Position numbers and translations under genes: made by a program. Positions 55,384 through 64,000 of a DNA stretch of 64,000 bases are shown here, one piece after another. The notes under the pieces were generated by a model, which saw only the letters and a program-made list of their open reading frames with translations, did not search any database and was not told the DNA's origin. This DNA comes from Mesorhizobium sp. M3A.F.Ca.ET.080.04.2.1 (GTDB lineage: Bacteria > Pseudomonadota > Alphaproteobacteria > Rhizobiales > Rhizobiaceae). Position 1 is the stretch's first letter, and the number at the start of each line of letters is the position of its first letter. The stretch spans positions 372,001 through 436,000 of the forward strand of contig NZ_CP034451.1 of assembly GCF_003952525.1 (NCBI RefSeq). Direction: 5' to 3'.

Positions 55384-56844
55384 CTATTGCTGGACGGCGT
55401 AGCACTCGATCTTCTTGCGCTTCAGCGCATCGCAGGCTTTCCAAGCAGCAGTCTTCGAGCCGAAGCCGCCGAAGCGGGCGCGGTAATAGGTGGCCCCGTC
55501 CTTGTCGAAGGCGACGGTGAAGCCCGAAGCGTCAGCGAGGATCCTCGGCGCCTGCTTGCTCGCTTTGTCGAGCAGCGCCTGAGCCCCCGATTGCGTAGGC
55601 GATGAGGCGACCTGCACCACCCATCCCGTAGGCACCGACGCCGTCTTGACCGGATCGACGGTCGGCGCGGCAGCCGGCGCCGGCTCGGCGTAGGCGGCAA
55701 CGGCCGGGGACGTGGTTTCAGCCTGGGATGGAACGTCCTGGGGCGCCGGGACCGGAGCCATGGCGGACACCGCAACCGTCTTGACTTTCCTGATCGGAAC
55801 AAGCGGCTTGGGCTCTTCAGCGACCGGCGCGTCCACCACTGGCGTGTCCACGACTGGCGCGCTGTCATCCGCCGACGCAACCACAACGTCCTCAACCGCC
55901 GGCTTTTCGTCCGGGGTCGGCGCGTCATGCTTGGGGAGCAGGACCTTGGCCAAGGTCTTGATCGGGCTGTCGCTGCCTGCCTTGGCGACCAGATTGCCGC
56001 CGCCGCGGGTCGAGGCCCGCGGCAGGTAGGTGTTGATCAGCGAGGCCATCTGATTGTCGCGGCTGCGGCCGGAGGCACCGCCCATCACCACTGCGACGAG
56101 GCGGCGATCGCCGTCGGCGACGGAGGAGACGAGATTATAGCCGGAAGCGCGGGTGTAGCCGGTCTTGATGCCGTCGACGCCCTTGATTCTGCCAAGCAGG
56201 CGGTTGTGGCCGTTGATGCGCTGACGGCCGAAAAGGAAGGAGCGCTGTGAGAAATAGCCGTAATATTGCGGGTAGTGCTCCCTGAGCGCGATGCCGAGCG
56301 TCGCCATGTCGCGAGCGGTGGTGAACTGGCCGGGATCCGGCAGGCCATTGGCATTGCGGAAGACGGTGCCGCTCATGCCGAGCTGGCGTGCCTTTGCCGT
56401 CATCATGCGCGCGAAATTGTCTTCGCTGCCGCCGAGGAGCTCGCCCAAGGCGGTCGCCGAATCATTGGCCGACTTCGTCACCATGGAAAGGATCGCCGTC
56501 TCGACCGGCACCGCGCCGCCGGCACGCACGCCGAGCTTGGTCGGCGGCTCGGAGGCCGCGTGCGCCGAAAACGGCACCGGCGTGTTCTTGCTGATCCTGC
56601 CCTTGGCCAGCGCCTCGAAGGTCAGGTAGAGCGTCATCATCTTGGTCAGCGAAGCGGGATAGCGCCGGCCGTTCGCGTCGGACGAATAAAGAACCTTGCC
56701 GGTCTTGGCGTCGACGACGATGGCCGCGGACTTCGCGGCAAGAGCCGAAGCGGCATCCGCCGCGACGAACGTGACCGCGAGCGCGGCGACCATGATGGTC
56801 TTGAATGAGAATTTCGAGACCAAGCCCGACAACGTCTGACGCAC
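55384..56844 (-). CDS. dacA: D-alanyl-D-alanine carboxypeptidase with SPOR domain
   Basis: Penicillin-binding protein of the DacA/DacF type, 486 residues, that trims peptidoglycan stem peptides in the periplasm. A signal peptide covers about 1-37. The serine-peptidase motifs are SLTK (Ser65, Lys68), SAN (125-127) and KTG (227-229). A long Pro/Val/Ala-rich linker (about 310-405) leads to a C-terminal SPOR domain (about 410-486) that binds denuded glycan at the septum. Convergent with the J-domain gene; divergent from the phasin gene. Confidence 0.95.
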   Translation of the reverse strand: MRQTLSGLVSKFSFKTIMVAALAVTFVAADAASALAAKSAAIVVDAKTGKVLYSSDANGRRYPASLTKMMTLYLTFEALAKGRISKNTPVPFSAHAASEPPTKLGVRAGGAVPVETAILSMVTKSANDSATALGELLGGSEDNFARMMTAKARQLGMSGTVFRNANGLPDPGQFTTARDMATLGIALREHYPQYYGYFSQRSFLFGRQRINGHNRLLGRIKGVDGIKTGYTRASGYNLVSSVADGDRRLVAVVMGGASGRSRDNQMASLINTYLPRASTRGGGNLVAKAGSDSPIKTLAKVLLPKHDAPTPDEKPAVEDVVVASADDSAPVVDTPVVDAPVAEEPKPLVPIRKVKTVAVSAMAPVPAPQDVPSQAETTSPAVAAYAEPAPAAAPTVDPVKTASVPTGWVVQVASSPTQSGAQALLDKASKQAPRILADASGFTVAFDKDGATYYRARFGGFGSKTAAWKACDALKRKKIECYAVQQ

Positions 56845-57041
56845 CGCTACTTACCCTGAATTTTCGTTGCCCCGGAGGCGGCGGGAGAGAGCCTGCCTCG
56901 CTTCCGGCCAAGCTATCGCGGTCAGCGTTACCAATCCGTTTATGGTAACCGCGGCGTTCACCATTTTGCGGCGATTTGAGCTTCTTTTTATTCGGTTTTT
57001 AGCCGCTGCAGGCGCTGCAACCCTTGCATATCAAGGGAAAC

Positions 57042-57069
57042 TTGACTTTTGTGCAGCGCACAATATATT
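57042..57069 (+). promoter_or_regulatory. Phasin promoter with embedded palindrome
   Basis: TTGACT (57042-57047), a 16-base spacer and TATATT (57064-57069) form a good sigma-70-type promoter. The spacer contains a perfect palindrome, TTGTGC-AGC-GCACAA (57049-57063), and a similar half (TTGCACAA) recurs just downstream. TGC/GCA-rich palindromes in phasin promoters are known targets of the PhaR repressor. Confidence 0.7.
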
Positions 57070-57130
57070 GGGGTGCATTGCACAAGGGCGCCCGGGGCAA
57101 AATGGGCGTTTCAACCAAGGGAAGTGAGAA

Positions 57131-57460
57131 ATGACCCAGACCTATGAGGACTTCGCGAAATACGGCAAGGAGTTTGCCGACAACGGATTGAAGAGCTTCG
57201 CTTCGCTGACCAAGGGCGCGCAGGCGATCGCCGCCGAGGCGGGCGACTACACCAAGAAGAGCTTCGAAGCCGGCAGCGCCGCATTCGAGAAGCTGTTCTC
57301 GGCCAAGTCGATCGAAAAAGTGATCGAGATCCAGACCGACTATGCCAAGCAGAGCTACGAGAGCTTCGTGGCCGAGGCCGGCAAGATCAGCGATCTCTAT
57401 GCCGAACTCGCCAAGGAAGCGTACAAGCCGTTCGAATCGATCGTCGCCAAAGCGAAGTAA
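57131..57460 (+). CDS. Phasin family protein (PHA granule-associated)
   Basis: A 109-residue, helix-rich protein that coats polyhydroxyalkanoate granules. It begins TYEDFAKYGKEFADNGLKSF and has the repeating heptad-like pattern of phasin_2 proteins (KKSFEAGSAAFEKLFSAKSIEKV, QTDYAKQSYESFVAEAGKI). Length is normal for the small rhizobial type. It is monocistronic, with a strong promoter upstream and an intrinsic terminator downstream. Confidence 0.93.
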   Translation: MTQTYEDFAKYGKEFADNGLKSFASLTKGAQAIAAEAGDYTKKSFEAGSAAFEKLFSAKSIEKVIEIQTDYAKQSYESFVAEAGKISDLYAELAKEAYKPFESIVAKAK

Positions 57461-57510
57461 TTTCGCCGGTCACTGTCTGGCAAGGGCCGCCGATTGGCCC
57501 GTAGAAGAGA

Positions 57511-57541
57511 CCCGGCCGCGCATGCGCGGCCGGGTTTTTTT
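57511..57541 (+). terminator. Intrinsic terminator after the phasin gene
   Basis: A perfect 24-base palindrome (arms CCCGGCCGCG and CGCGGCCGGG around a CATG core, 57511-57534) is followed by seven T residues. This is a strong rho-independent terminator on the plus strand, about 50 bases after the phasin stop. Confidence 0.9.
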
Positions 57542-57741
57542 GTGCGCGGCCGCAACCGCTTGGCCCCTGCCGCATTCACGATTGAGAAATTCGCTGAGGT
57601 TTGCTCACCTAGCCATATTGTCAGCTAAACAGAAGGGCTTAAAATCGGCCATCGAGAACCTACATGTTGAACTCGCATGGGGATTCGAAGAGGCAGGACT
57701 ACGTGACGATCGGTTTGACTGCCACGGCAGACGTGGTGCGA

Positions 57742-58068
57742 ATGCAGAATGACGGCGACCGCAACGATCCCGGTCGCGGCACCGCTGTCATCACGCGCAC
57801 CAAAACCAAGACCAAGAAGCCCAGTCTCTACAGGGTCCTCATCCTGAATGACGACTACACTCCGATGGAGTTCGTGGTTCACGTGCTGGAGCGTTTCTTC
57901 CAGAAGGACCGCGAGGCCGCCACACGCATCATGCTGCATGTTCATAATCATGGAGTGGGCGAGTGCGGGGTCTACACATTCGAGGTGGCCGAGACCAAAG
58001 TGTCTCAGGTCATGGATTTCGCCCGACAGAATCAGCATCCGCTGCAATGCGTGATGGAGAAGAAGTGA
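57742..58068 (+). CDS. clpS: ATP-dependent Clp protease adaptor ClpS
   Basis: Adaptor that delivers N-end-rule substrates to ClpAP; 108 residues from the ATG at 57742. The start at 57664 would add 26 residues not usual for the family. The core [21 protein letters not shown], then [21 protein letters not shown] is intact and includes the Asn-Asp-Asp and the substrate-pocket residues. It lies 6 bases before clpA, a conserved pair. Confidence 0.94.
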   Translation: MQNDGDRNDPGRGTAVITRTKTKTKKPSLYRVLILNDDYTPMEFVVHVLERFFQKDREAATRIMLHVHNHGVGECGVYTFEVAETKVSQVMDFARQNQHPLQCVMEKK

Positions 58069-58074
58069 GGTAAC

Positions 58075-60534
58075 ATGCCGGCTTTCTCACAAGGCCTGGA
58101 AAAGGCGCTGCATCAGGCGCTGACGTTCGCCAACGAGCGGCATCATGAATATGCCACGCTCGAGCACCTGCTGCTTGCATTGATCGACGACACCGAGGCG
58201 GCCGCCGTGATGCGCGCCTGCAATGTCGATCTCGACGAGCTCAAGCACACGGTTCTGACCTATATCGACACCGAGCTCGACAACCTCGTCACCGGCTACG
58301 ATGAAGACTCCAAGCCGACCGCCGGGTTCCAGCGCGTCATCCAGCGCGCCGTCATCCATGTGCAGTCGTCCGGCCGCGAGGAGGTGTCCGGCGCCAACGT
58401 GCTCGTCGCCATCTTCGCCGAGCGCGAGAGCCACGCCGCCTATTTCCTGCAGGAACAGCAGATGACCCGCTACGACGCGGTCAACTATATCTCGCATGGC
58501 ATCGCCAAGCGGCCCGGTGCCTCGGAGTCGCGCACGCCGCGCGGCGCAGAGGACGAGCAGGGCGGCCAGAACGGCGCCGAGCCGCAGGAAGAGAGCGGCA
58601 AGAAGAAGCAGCAGGACGCGCTGACGGCCTATTGCGTCAACCTCAACAACAAGGCGAGATCCGGCAAGATCGACCCGCTGATCGGACGTGAAAGCGAGAT
58701 CAGCCGCACCATCCAGGTGTTGTGCCGCCGCTCCAAGAACAACCCGCTCTATGTCGGCGATCCCGGCGTCGGCAAGACGGCGATTGCCGAAGGCCTGGCC
58801 AAGCGCATCGTCGAACGCGATGTGCCAGAAGTGCTGCAGGACGCCACCATCTTCGCGCTCGACATGGGCACGCTGCTGGCCGGCACGCGTTATCGCGGCG
58901 ACTTCGAGGAACGGCTGAAGCAGGTCGTCAAGGAACTCGAGGACTATCCGGGCGCGGTGCTGTTCATCGACGAGATCCATACGGTGATCGGGGCAGGGGC
59001 CACTTCCGGTGGTGCCATGGATGCGTCGAACCTGTTGAAGCCGGCGCTCTCGTCCGGCGCCATCCGCTGCATCGGCTCCACCACCTACAAGGAGTTCCGC
59101 CAGTTCTTCGAGAAGGACCGCGCGCTGGTGCGGCGCTTCCAGAAGATCGACGTCAATGAGCCGACGGTCGAGGACGCCATCGAGATCATGAAGGGCCTGA
59201 AGCCCTATTTCGAGGAGTTCCACAAGGTCCGCTACACGAGCGAAGCCATCAAGGCCTCGGTCGAACTCTCGGCCCGCTACATCAACGACCGCAAGCTGCC
59301 CGACAAGGCGATCGACGTGATCGACGAGACCGGCGCCTCGCAAATGCTGGTGCCGGAGGCCAAGCGCAAGAAGACGATCGGCATCAGGGAGATCGAGGCA
59401 ACAATCGCCACCATGGCGCGCATCCCGCCGAAGACGGTCTCGGCCGACGACGAGAAGGTGCTGCAGGGCCTCGATGTCGAGCTGAAGCGCGTCGTCTATG
59501 GCCAGGATACCGCGATCACCGCTCTGACCTCGGCGATCAAGCTGGCGCGGGCCGGCCTGCGCGAGCCGGAAAAGCCGATCGGATCCTACCTGTTCTCCGG
59601 CCCCACCGGCGTCGGCAAGACCGAAGTCGCCAAGCAGCTTGCCGCCTCGCTGGGCGTCGAACTGATCCGTTTCGACATGTCGGAATATATGGAGCGCCAC
59701 ACCGTCTCGCGGCTGATCGGCGCGCCTCCCGGCTATGTCGGCTTCGACCAGGGCGGCCTCCTGACCGATGGCGTGGACCAGCATCCGCATTGCGTGCTGC
59801 TGCTCGACGAGGTCGAGAAGGCGCATCCGGACCTGTTCAACATACTGTTGCAGGTCATGGATCACGGCAAGCTGACCGACCACAACGGCAAGCAGATCGA
59901 CTTCCGCAACGTCATCCTGATCATGACCACCAATGCCGGCGCGTCGGATGCGCAGCGGGCGGCGATCGGCTTCGGCTCGACCAAGCGGGAAGGCGACGAC
60001 GTCGAGGCGATCAACAGGCTGTTCACGCCGGAGTTCCGCAACCGTCTCGATGCGATCATTCCGTTCGGCTCGCTGCCGGTGCCGGTGATCCATCAGGTGG
60101 TGCAGAAGTTCGTCATGCAGCTGGAAGCCCAGCTTTCCGAGCGTGGCGTTACCTTCGACCTTGCTCCCGAGGCGATCGCCTGGCTGGCCGACAAGGGCTA
60201 TGACGAGCGCATGGGTGCGCGTCCGCTGGGTCGCGTCATCCAGGAACACATCAAGAAGCCGCTGGCGGACGAGGTGCTGTTCGGCAAGCTGAAGAAGGGC
60301 GGCACGGTGCGCGTCACCGTCGAGAAGAAGGAAACCGGCGAGACCGGGCTGAAGCTCGAGTCGCTGGCCGACGAGGCCCCGGTGAAGCCGAAGAAGGAAG
60401 AGCCCGAGAACGCGCCGAAAGCCCGCAAGGCCCCGGCGAAGAAGCCGGCCAAGAAGGCAGTGGCGAAGCAGGAGCCGAAGGGCAAGGACGGCGGCAAGCG
60501 CAGCCTGGTGCCGCAACTGCCGCGCAAGGGCTAA
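58075..60534 (+). CDS. clpA: ATP-dependent Clp protease ATP-binding subunit ClpA
   Basis: AAA+ unfoldase of 819 residues that works with ClpP. The N-domain ([23 protein letters not shown]) leads to two ATPase modules: Walker A GDPGVGKT near residue 227 and GPTGVGKT near 509, each with its Walker B ([20 protein letters not shown]). The C-terminus carries a Lys/Pro/Ala-rich extension of about 50 residues ([20 protein letters not shown] and on) beyond the core, a feature of rhizobial ClpA. It ends just before a terminator. Confidence 0.96.
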   Translation: MPAFSQGLEKALHQALTFANERHHEYATLEHLLLALIDDTEAAAVMRACNVDLDELKHTVLTYIDTELDNLVTGYDEDSKPTAGFQRVIQRAVIHVQSSGREEVSGANVLVAIFAERESHAAYFLQEQQMTRYDAVNYISHGIAKRPGASESRTPRGAEDEQGGQNGAEPQEESGKKKQQDALTAYCVNLNNKARSGKIDPLIGRESEISRTIQVLCRRSKNNPLYVGDPGVGKTAIAEGLAKRIVERDVPEVLQDATIFALDMGTLLAGTRYRGDFEERLKQVVKELEDYPGAVLFIDEIHTVIGAGATSGGAMDASNLLKPALSSGAIRCIGSTTYKEFRQFFEKDRALVRRFQKIDVNEPTVEDAIEIMKGLKPYFEEFHKVRYTSEAIKASVELSARYINDRKLPDKAIDVIDETGASQMLVPEAKRKKTIGIREIEATIATMARIPPKTVSADDEKVLQGLDVELKRVVYGQDTAITALTSAIKLARAGLREPEKPIGSYLFSGPTGVGKTEVAKQLAASLGVELIRFDMSEYMERHTVSRLIGAPPGYVGFDQGGLLTDGVDQHPHCVLLLDEVEKAHPDLFNILLQVMDHGKLTDHNGKQIDFRNVILIMTTNAGASDAQRAAIGFGSTKREGDDVEAINRLFTPEFRNRLDAIIPFGSLPVPVIHQVVQKFVMQLEAQLSERGVTFDLAPEAIAWLADKGYDERMGARPLGRVIQEHIKKPLADEVLFGKLKKGGTVRVTVEKKETGETGLKLESLADEAPVKPKKEEPENAPKARKAPAKKPAKKAVAKQEPKGKDGGKRSLVPQLPRKG

Positions 60535-60554
60535 GAAGTCCTTCTCAAAATGCA

Positions 60555-60582
60555 AAAAAGCCCCGGCGACGGGGCTTTTTTT
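60555..60582 (+). terminator. Intrinsic terminator after clpA
   Basis: AAGCCCC and GGGGCTT form a 7-bp stem around GGCGAC, followed by a run of T. It lies about 20 bases after the clpA stop. Because A residues precede the stem it may also stop transcription from the opposite HIT gene. Confidence 0.85.
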
Positions 60583-60615
60583 AGGGCGGCGCACGAGAAT
60601 GCAGAGGCGCCTGTC

Positions 60616-61047
60616 TCAGCTTGCGAGCGCCGCGCGTATCTTGCCGGCATTTTCCGCCAGCACCTCAGGTTTCTCCATCTGCCCGCTGTGCGGCTTCAGC
60701 GGCACGCCTTCGAAGCGCGGTATGACGTGGACGTGGAGGTGATAGACCGTCTGTCCCGAGGCGGGCTCGTTGAACTGCAGGATGGTGACGCCGTCGGCGC
60801 TGAAGGCTCTCTTCACGGCGACAGCCACCTTCTGCACAACGGCAAAAAGCGCACCGAACGAGGCGGGATCGGCGTCGAGGATGTTGCGCGAGGGCGCCTT
60901 CGGCACCACCAGCGTATGGCCAATCCCTTGCGGCATCACGTCCATGAAGGCAACGACAGCGTCATCCTCATAGACGCGTTGCGACGGAATCTCGCCGCGC
61001 AATATCTTGGCGAAGATGTTGCCGGGGTCGTAAGCGGCTTCGGTCAT
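60616..61047 (-). CDS. HIT-family hydrolase
   Basis: Histidine-triad nucleotide hydrolase of 143 residues, acting on AMP-linked phosphoramidates or dinucleotides. It opens NIFAKILRGEIPSQRVYEDDAVVAFMD and has the triad YHLHVHVIPRF. GGGAG precedes the ATG at 61047; the longer frame adds a non-conserved head. Confidence 0.93.
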   Translation of the reverse strand: MTEAAYDPGNIFAKILRGEIPSQRVYEDDAVVAFMDVMPQGIGHTLVVPKAPSRNILDADPASFGALFAVVQKVAVAVKRAFSADGVTILQFNEPASGQTVYHLHVHVIPRFEGVPLKPHSGQMEKPEVLAENAGKIRAALAS

Positions 61048-61136
61048 GATCGGCACTCCCGATTGCTGTTTCGTCCGGTGTAGCGAAGCCGGTTCCAAGC
61101 GGCAAGACGGTGCGGCAAGCCGGGACACGCCTGGGC

Positions 61137-62351
61137 CTATTCCCCGAGATCCTTGCGGAACGGCGTGTGCTCCTCGAGATATTCGCCCATCCGTTCGACC
61201 TCGCGACGCTCGCGGCGCAGATAGTCGGCGACCGCATTGCGCAGGCCCGGATGGGAGATGTAGTGCGCCGAATGCATGGTCACCGGCCGGTAGCCGCGCG
61301 CCAGCTTGTGCTCGCCTTGCGCGCCAGCTTCGACCACCTTCAGCTTGCGCTCGATCGCGAAGTCGATCGCCTGATGGTAGCAGACTTCGAAATGCAGGAA
61401 GGGATGATCCTCGATGCAGCCCCAGTTGCGGCCGTAGAGCGCGTCCGATCCAATGAAGTTGATGGCCCCCGCGATGTAGCGACCGCTGCGCTTGGCCATC
61501 ACCAGGAGAATGTCGTCAGCCATGCGCTCGCCGATCAGCGAGAAGAACTGGCGGTTGAGGTAAGGCCGGCCCCATTTCCGCCCGCCGGTGTCCATGTAGA
61601 AGGCAAAGAAGTCGTCCCATACCTTTTCGGTCAGGTCCTTGCCGGTCAGCCAGTCGATGCTGATGCCGTCCGCCAGCGCCTCGCGCCGCTCCTTCTTCAT
61701 CGCCTTGCGCTTGCGCGAGGCAAGCGTGGCGAGGAAGTCGTCATAGCTGGAAAACCCCTCGTTGAAGAAATGGAACTGCTGGTCAGTGCGGTGCAGGAAG
61801 CTCGCCGCTTCCAGCGTCCTAACGTCGGGTTCGCTCGCGAAGGTGACATGGGCAGAGGAGACGCCAAGCCTGTCGGTCACCATCCTGAGACCGGCGGCGA
61901 GGCCCGCCTTCACGGCGCTGGCGTCCTCACCCTTGCCGACGAGCAGGCGAGGGCCGGTCACCGGCGTGAACGGCACCGAGCACTGCAGCTTGGGGTAATA
62001 GCGCCCGCCGGCGCGCTCGAACGCGTCGGACCAGCCATGATCGAATACATATTCGCCCTGGCTGTGCGACTTGAGATAACAGGGAACGGCGCCGAGCAGC
62101 TTGCCTTGGGCCGTCTCCAGCCTCAGGTGGTGGCCTTGCCAGCCGGTGCGTCGCACGGCGCAACCGGAGTCTTCGAGAGCGCTTAGGAAGGCGAACGAAA
62201 CGAGCGGGTTGTAGCCGTTTTCTTTGTCGCCCCGCGAGGTTCCGGCAAAGCCATTCCATTCCTCGCAGGTAAAGGCGCCGATGCCCGCCGCGACGCGGAT
62301 CGCATAGTTCGCATCCGCCGCGTGTCCATCGTCGTCTTCACCCTGATCCAT
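61137..62351 (-). CDS. GNAT-like peptidoglycan-type protein (DUF482/FemAB-like)
   Basis: Cytosolic protein of 404 residues in the DUF482 family, with an acyltransferase-like fold related to FemAB. Landmarks are YNPLVSFAFLSALEDSGCAV, YYPKLQCSVPFTPVTGPRLLV, FASEPDV, YGRNWGCIEDHPFLHFEVCYHQAID, and GAQGEHKLARGYRPVTMHSAHY. The role is unknown; the family is common in proteobacteria and often beside the HIT gene. It lies 89 bases before the HIT start, on the same strand. Confidence 0.92.
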   Translation of the reverse strand: MDQGEDDDGHAADANYAIRVAAGIGAFTCEEWNGFAGTSRGDKENGYNPLVSFAFLSALEDSGCAVRRTGWQGHHLRLETAQGKLLGAVPCYLKSHSQGEYVFDHGWSDAFERAGGRYYPKLQCSVPFTPVTGPRLLVGKGEDASAVKAGLAAGLRMVTDRLGVSSAHVTFASEPDVRTLEAASFLHRTDQQFHFFNEGFSSYDDFLATLASRKRKAMKKERREALADGISIDWLTGKDLTEKVWDDFFAFYMDTGGRKWGRPYLNRQFFSLIGERMADDILLVMAKRSGRYIAGAINFIGSDALYGRNWGCIEDHPFLHFEVCYHQAIDFAIERKLKVVEAGAQGEHKLARGYRPVTMHSAHYISHPGLRNAVADYLRRERREVERMGEYLEEHTPFRKDLGE

Positions 62352-62405
62352 GGCGCTTATTTAAGCGTTGCCGAGGGCGCTACAAGTCACGTTTCAGGTA
62401 CTGCC

Positions 62406-63149
62406 TCAGGCGATTTTGACCAGATCGGGCTCGAATCCCTCGAAGGTCATCTGGTCGGCATATCTAAAGGTGAGGTCGACCGCCGGCTGGTCGAGAACGG
62501 TCCAGGTGATCACCGGCATCTTGAGCTTTTCACGCACGAAGCTGACGAAGGGGTTCGGCAGGTCGCCAGCAGCATAGGAGGTAAAGGCGATGTCATGCGC
62601 CAGCATGGAAAAATGCGCCTCGATCAACTGGTTCTCCTTGCCATAGGCGGTCAGCCCACCCGGAATGCCCGGCGCGTCCCTGGCGAAATCGCGGATCAGC
62701 CAGTGGTCGAACGACATGATCGCGACCTTGCCCTTGTAGCGCTTGAGCAGCCGGCCGACGCTCGCCACCAGATCCTTGTCATGGCCGGGCACGCCTTTCA
62801 GTTCGACGACAAGCGGGACGCGGCCGTCGATCAGATCCAGCGCTTCCTGCAGCGTCGGCAGATGGTCGGCGGTGCCGCCTACTTTGAGCGTGGCCAGTTC
62901 GCCCGCAGTGCGCTGCCAGATGAAACCGTCCTCGCCGGTCAGGCGCTTCAGATCACCGTCGTGGATGACGATCGGGACGCCGTCGGCCGAGATATGCACG
63001 TCGCATTCGATCGCATAGCCGCGCTCGGCTGCCGCCGCGAAGGCCGACAGCGTGTTCTCCCACCGCGTCTTGTTCGTGTCATGAAAGCCGCGATGCGCGA
63101 CGGGGCGCGCAATCAGCCAGGAAAGGTCGGTCATATCAGGCTCGTTCAC
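62406..63149 (-). CDS. ugpQ: Glycerophosphodiester phosphodiesterase
   Basis: Cleaves glycerophosphodiesters to glycerol-3-phosphate and an alcohol; 247 residues, cytosolic by lack of a signal. Active-site features: AHRGFHD with its His-Arg, the ENT of RWENTLSAF, ECDVH metal ligands, and VIHDGDLKRLTG. The start overlaps the RidA stop by 4 bases (ATGA), so the pair is translated together. Confidence 0.93.
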   Translation of the reverse strand: MNEPDMTDLSWLIARPVAHRGFHDTNKTRWENTLSAFAAAAERGYAIECDVHISADGVPIVIHDGDLKRLTGEDGFIWQRTAGELATLKVGGTADHLPTLQEALDLIDGRVPLVVELKGVPGHDKDLVASVGRLLKRYKGKVAIMSFDHWLIRDFARDAPGIPGGLTAYGKENQLIEAHFSMLAHDIAFTSYAAGDLPNPFVSFVREKLKMPVITWTVLDQPAVDLTFRYADQMTFEGFEPDLVKIA

Positions 63150-63607
63150 TCGACTTCGAAGATCGCTTCGATTTCCACCGCGGCATTGAGCGGCAGCGAG
63201 GCCGTGCCGACGGCCGAGCGGGCATGCTTGCCGCGTTCGCCAAGCGCGGCGACCAGAAAATCGGAAGCGCCGTTGGCAACCAGATGCTGCTCGACGAAGT
63301 CGGGCGCCGAAGCGACGAACACCGTAATCTTGACCAGCCGGCGGATCTTTTCCAGATCGCCGAGCGCGGCCTTAGCCTGCGCCAATATATTGATGGCGCA
63401 GAACTTCGCCCCCTCCTTGGCGGCGGCCGTGTCGATGTCGCGGCCAAGCAGCCCGGTTACCAGCCTGCCGTCCAAGATGGGCAGTTGGCCGGCGGTGAAC
63501 AAGGTGTTGCCGGTCCTGCAATAAGGCACATAGTTGGCGGCAGGGGCTGCGGCGGCCGGAATGGTGACGCCGAGATCGCTTAGCCGCTTTTCGATTGTTT
63601 CGCTCAT
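63146..63607 (-). CDS. RidA family protein
   Basis: Enamine/imine deaminase-fold protein of 153 residues. It has TIPAAAAPAANYVPYCRTGNTLFTAGQLP, AKEGAKFCAINILAQAKAALGDLEKI, VFVASAPDF and LPLNAAVEIEAIFEVE. These fit the longer RidA subfamily (YjgF-like, domain-swapped) often seen beside the phosphodiesterase gene in rhizobia. The catalytic Arg of true RidA is not clearly present, so activity is uncertain. Confidence 0.9.
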   Translation of the reverse strand: MSETIEKRLSDLGVTIPAAAAPAANYVPYCRTGNTLFTAGQLPILDGRLVTGLLGRDIDTAAAKEGAKFCAINILAQAKAALGDLEKIRRLVKITVFVASAPDFVEQHLVANGASDFLVAALGERGKHARSAVGTASLPLNAAVEIEAIFEVE

Positions 63608-63745
63608 TGGTTTTCCCTATTGCTGGAAGGTGGCGCGTCGGTGGGGCCGAAATTGCTATTTTTGCCTCGCTTCCGCCACGACTTTTTTTAAGCTGGACCA
63701 TCTTTCCCTGCGGCTTGCCATCGGCCGCGACGATCGGAGCACTTC

Positions 63746-64000
63746 ATGCGCGTGACGCGCCTTTTCCTTTCCGCCGCTCTCCTGTCGACGGCCATCCCGA
63801 TGGCTCCGGCCTTTGCCGTGCCCGCGCTGCAGGCGCATCGGGCCGTTTACGATCTGACCCTCAACAAGGCGTCCGACCGCTCGGGGATAACCGGCATTTC
63901 CGGCCGCATGGTGTATGAGTTCAACGGCTCGCCCTGCGAGGGCTACACGGTGAAGTTTCGCTTCGTCACCCAGATCGTGACCAACGACAACACAAGGCTG
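63746..64000 (+). CDS. EipB-like cell envelope integrity protein (DUF1849), cut off by the window
   Basis: The first 85 residues of a periplasmic protein: a signal peptide (RVTRLFLSAALLSTAIPMAPAFA) followed by LQAHRAVYDLTLNKASDRSGITGISGRMVYEFNG and CEGYTVKFRFVTQI. This opening is that of EipB (DUF1849) of Brucella, a beta-spiral protein needed for envelope stability. The gene continues beyond base 64000. Confidence 0.88.
   Translation, partial: MRVTRLFLSAALLSTAIPMAPAFAVPALQAHRAVYDLTLNKASDRSGITGISGRMVYEFNGSPCEGYTVKFRFVTQIVTNDNTRL

Noticed and set aside
58087..60594. An 835-codon open frame on the minus strand across clpA
   Set aside because: It is the mirror of clpA in a GC-rich genome, has low-complexity Leu/Arg/Asp-rich translation, and no family motifs.
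1..64000. CRISPR arrays, tRNA or rRNA genes, insertion sequences, prophage
   Set aside because: No regularly spaced repeats, no tRNA-like folds and no transposase, integrase or phage proteins were seen on either strand.

Overview
The window looks like an alphaproteobacterial chromosome of the Rhizobiales, most likely Mesorhizobium or a close relative. This rests on the core block at the right end: gatC-GNAT-gatA, sdaA, a DUF1489 gene, a SPOR-tailed D-Ala-D-Ala carboxypeptidase, a phasin, clpS-clpA, HIT, DUF482, RidA and an EipB-like gene, all with GC-rich rhizobial codon use. No tRNA, rRNA, CRISPR array, transposase or integrase was seen.

The window has two parts. From 1 to about 48.1 kb is an accessory catabolic region, mostly on the minus strand, with many transporters, oxidoreductases and regulators and several decayed genes. 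From about 48.2 kb to the end is ordinary core genome. The border is marked by a metallo-hydrolase gene whose 5' half is missing.

Layout of the accessory part: (a) a cut-off aldehyde dehydrogenase and a remnant of a dimethylglycine/sarcosine dehydrogenase; (b) gabT-gabD with a divergent LysR regulator; (c) an intact FAD/GcvT-type demethylating dehydrogenase followed by a GlxA/GbdR-type regulator; (d) a long minus-strand run hyuA-hyuB-livKHMGF-MFS, divergent from an unusual MerR+XRE+cupin regulator, with a clear dyad between them, then a GntR regulator and an NCS1 permease translationally coupled to a tiny membrane protein; (e) two adjacent gene sets that look like one small-molecule pathway: kinase-SDR-ALDH-DeoR and cupin-FAD oxidase-SurE; (f) a twelve-gene minus-strand run from a polar amino-acid ABC transporter to a thiolase and a D-2-hydroxyacid dehydrogenase, containing a kinase/acyl-CoA dehydrogenase pair like the levulinate (Lva) and ACAD10/11 systems for 4-hydroxyacyl-CoA; (g) a TetR gene and a four-gene operon (FAD oxidase, enoyl-CoA hydratase, acyl-CoA ligase, class II aldolase), all broken by frameshifts, whose two promoters still carry the same paired 14-bp palindromes at the same 26-bp spacing.

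The most interesting items are the paired TetR operators with the decayed regulon behind them, the three-domain hydantoinase regulator and its operator, the 4-hydroxyacyl-CoA-like operon joined to an amino-acid transporter, and the kinase/SurE/oxidase module of unknown substrate. Some frameshifts, notably the single one in the core DUF599 gene, could be sequencing errors and need read-level confirmation.
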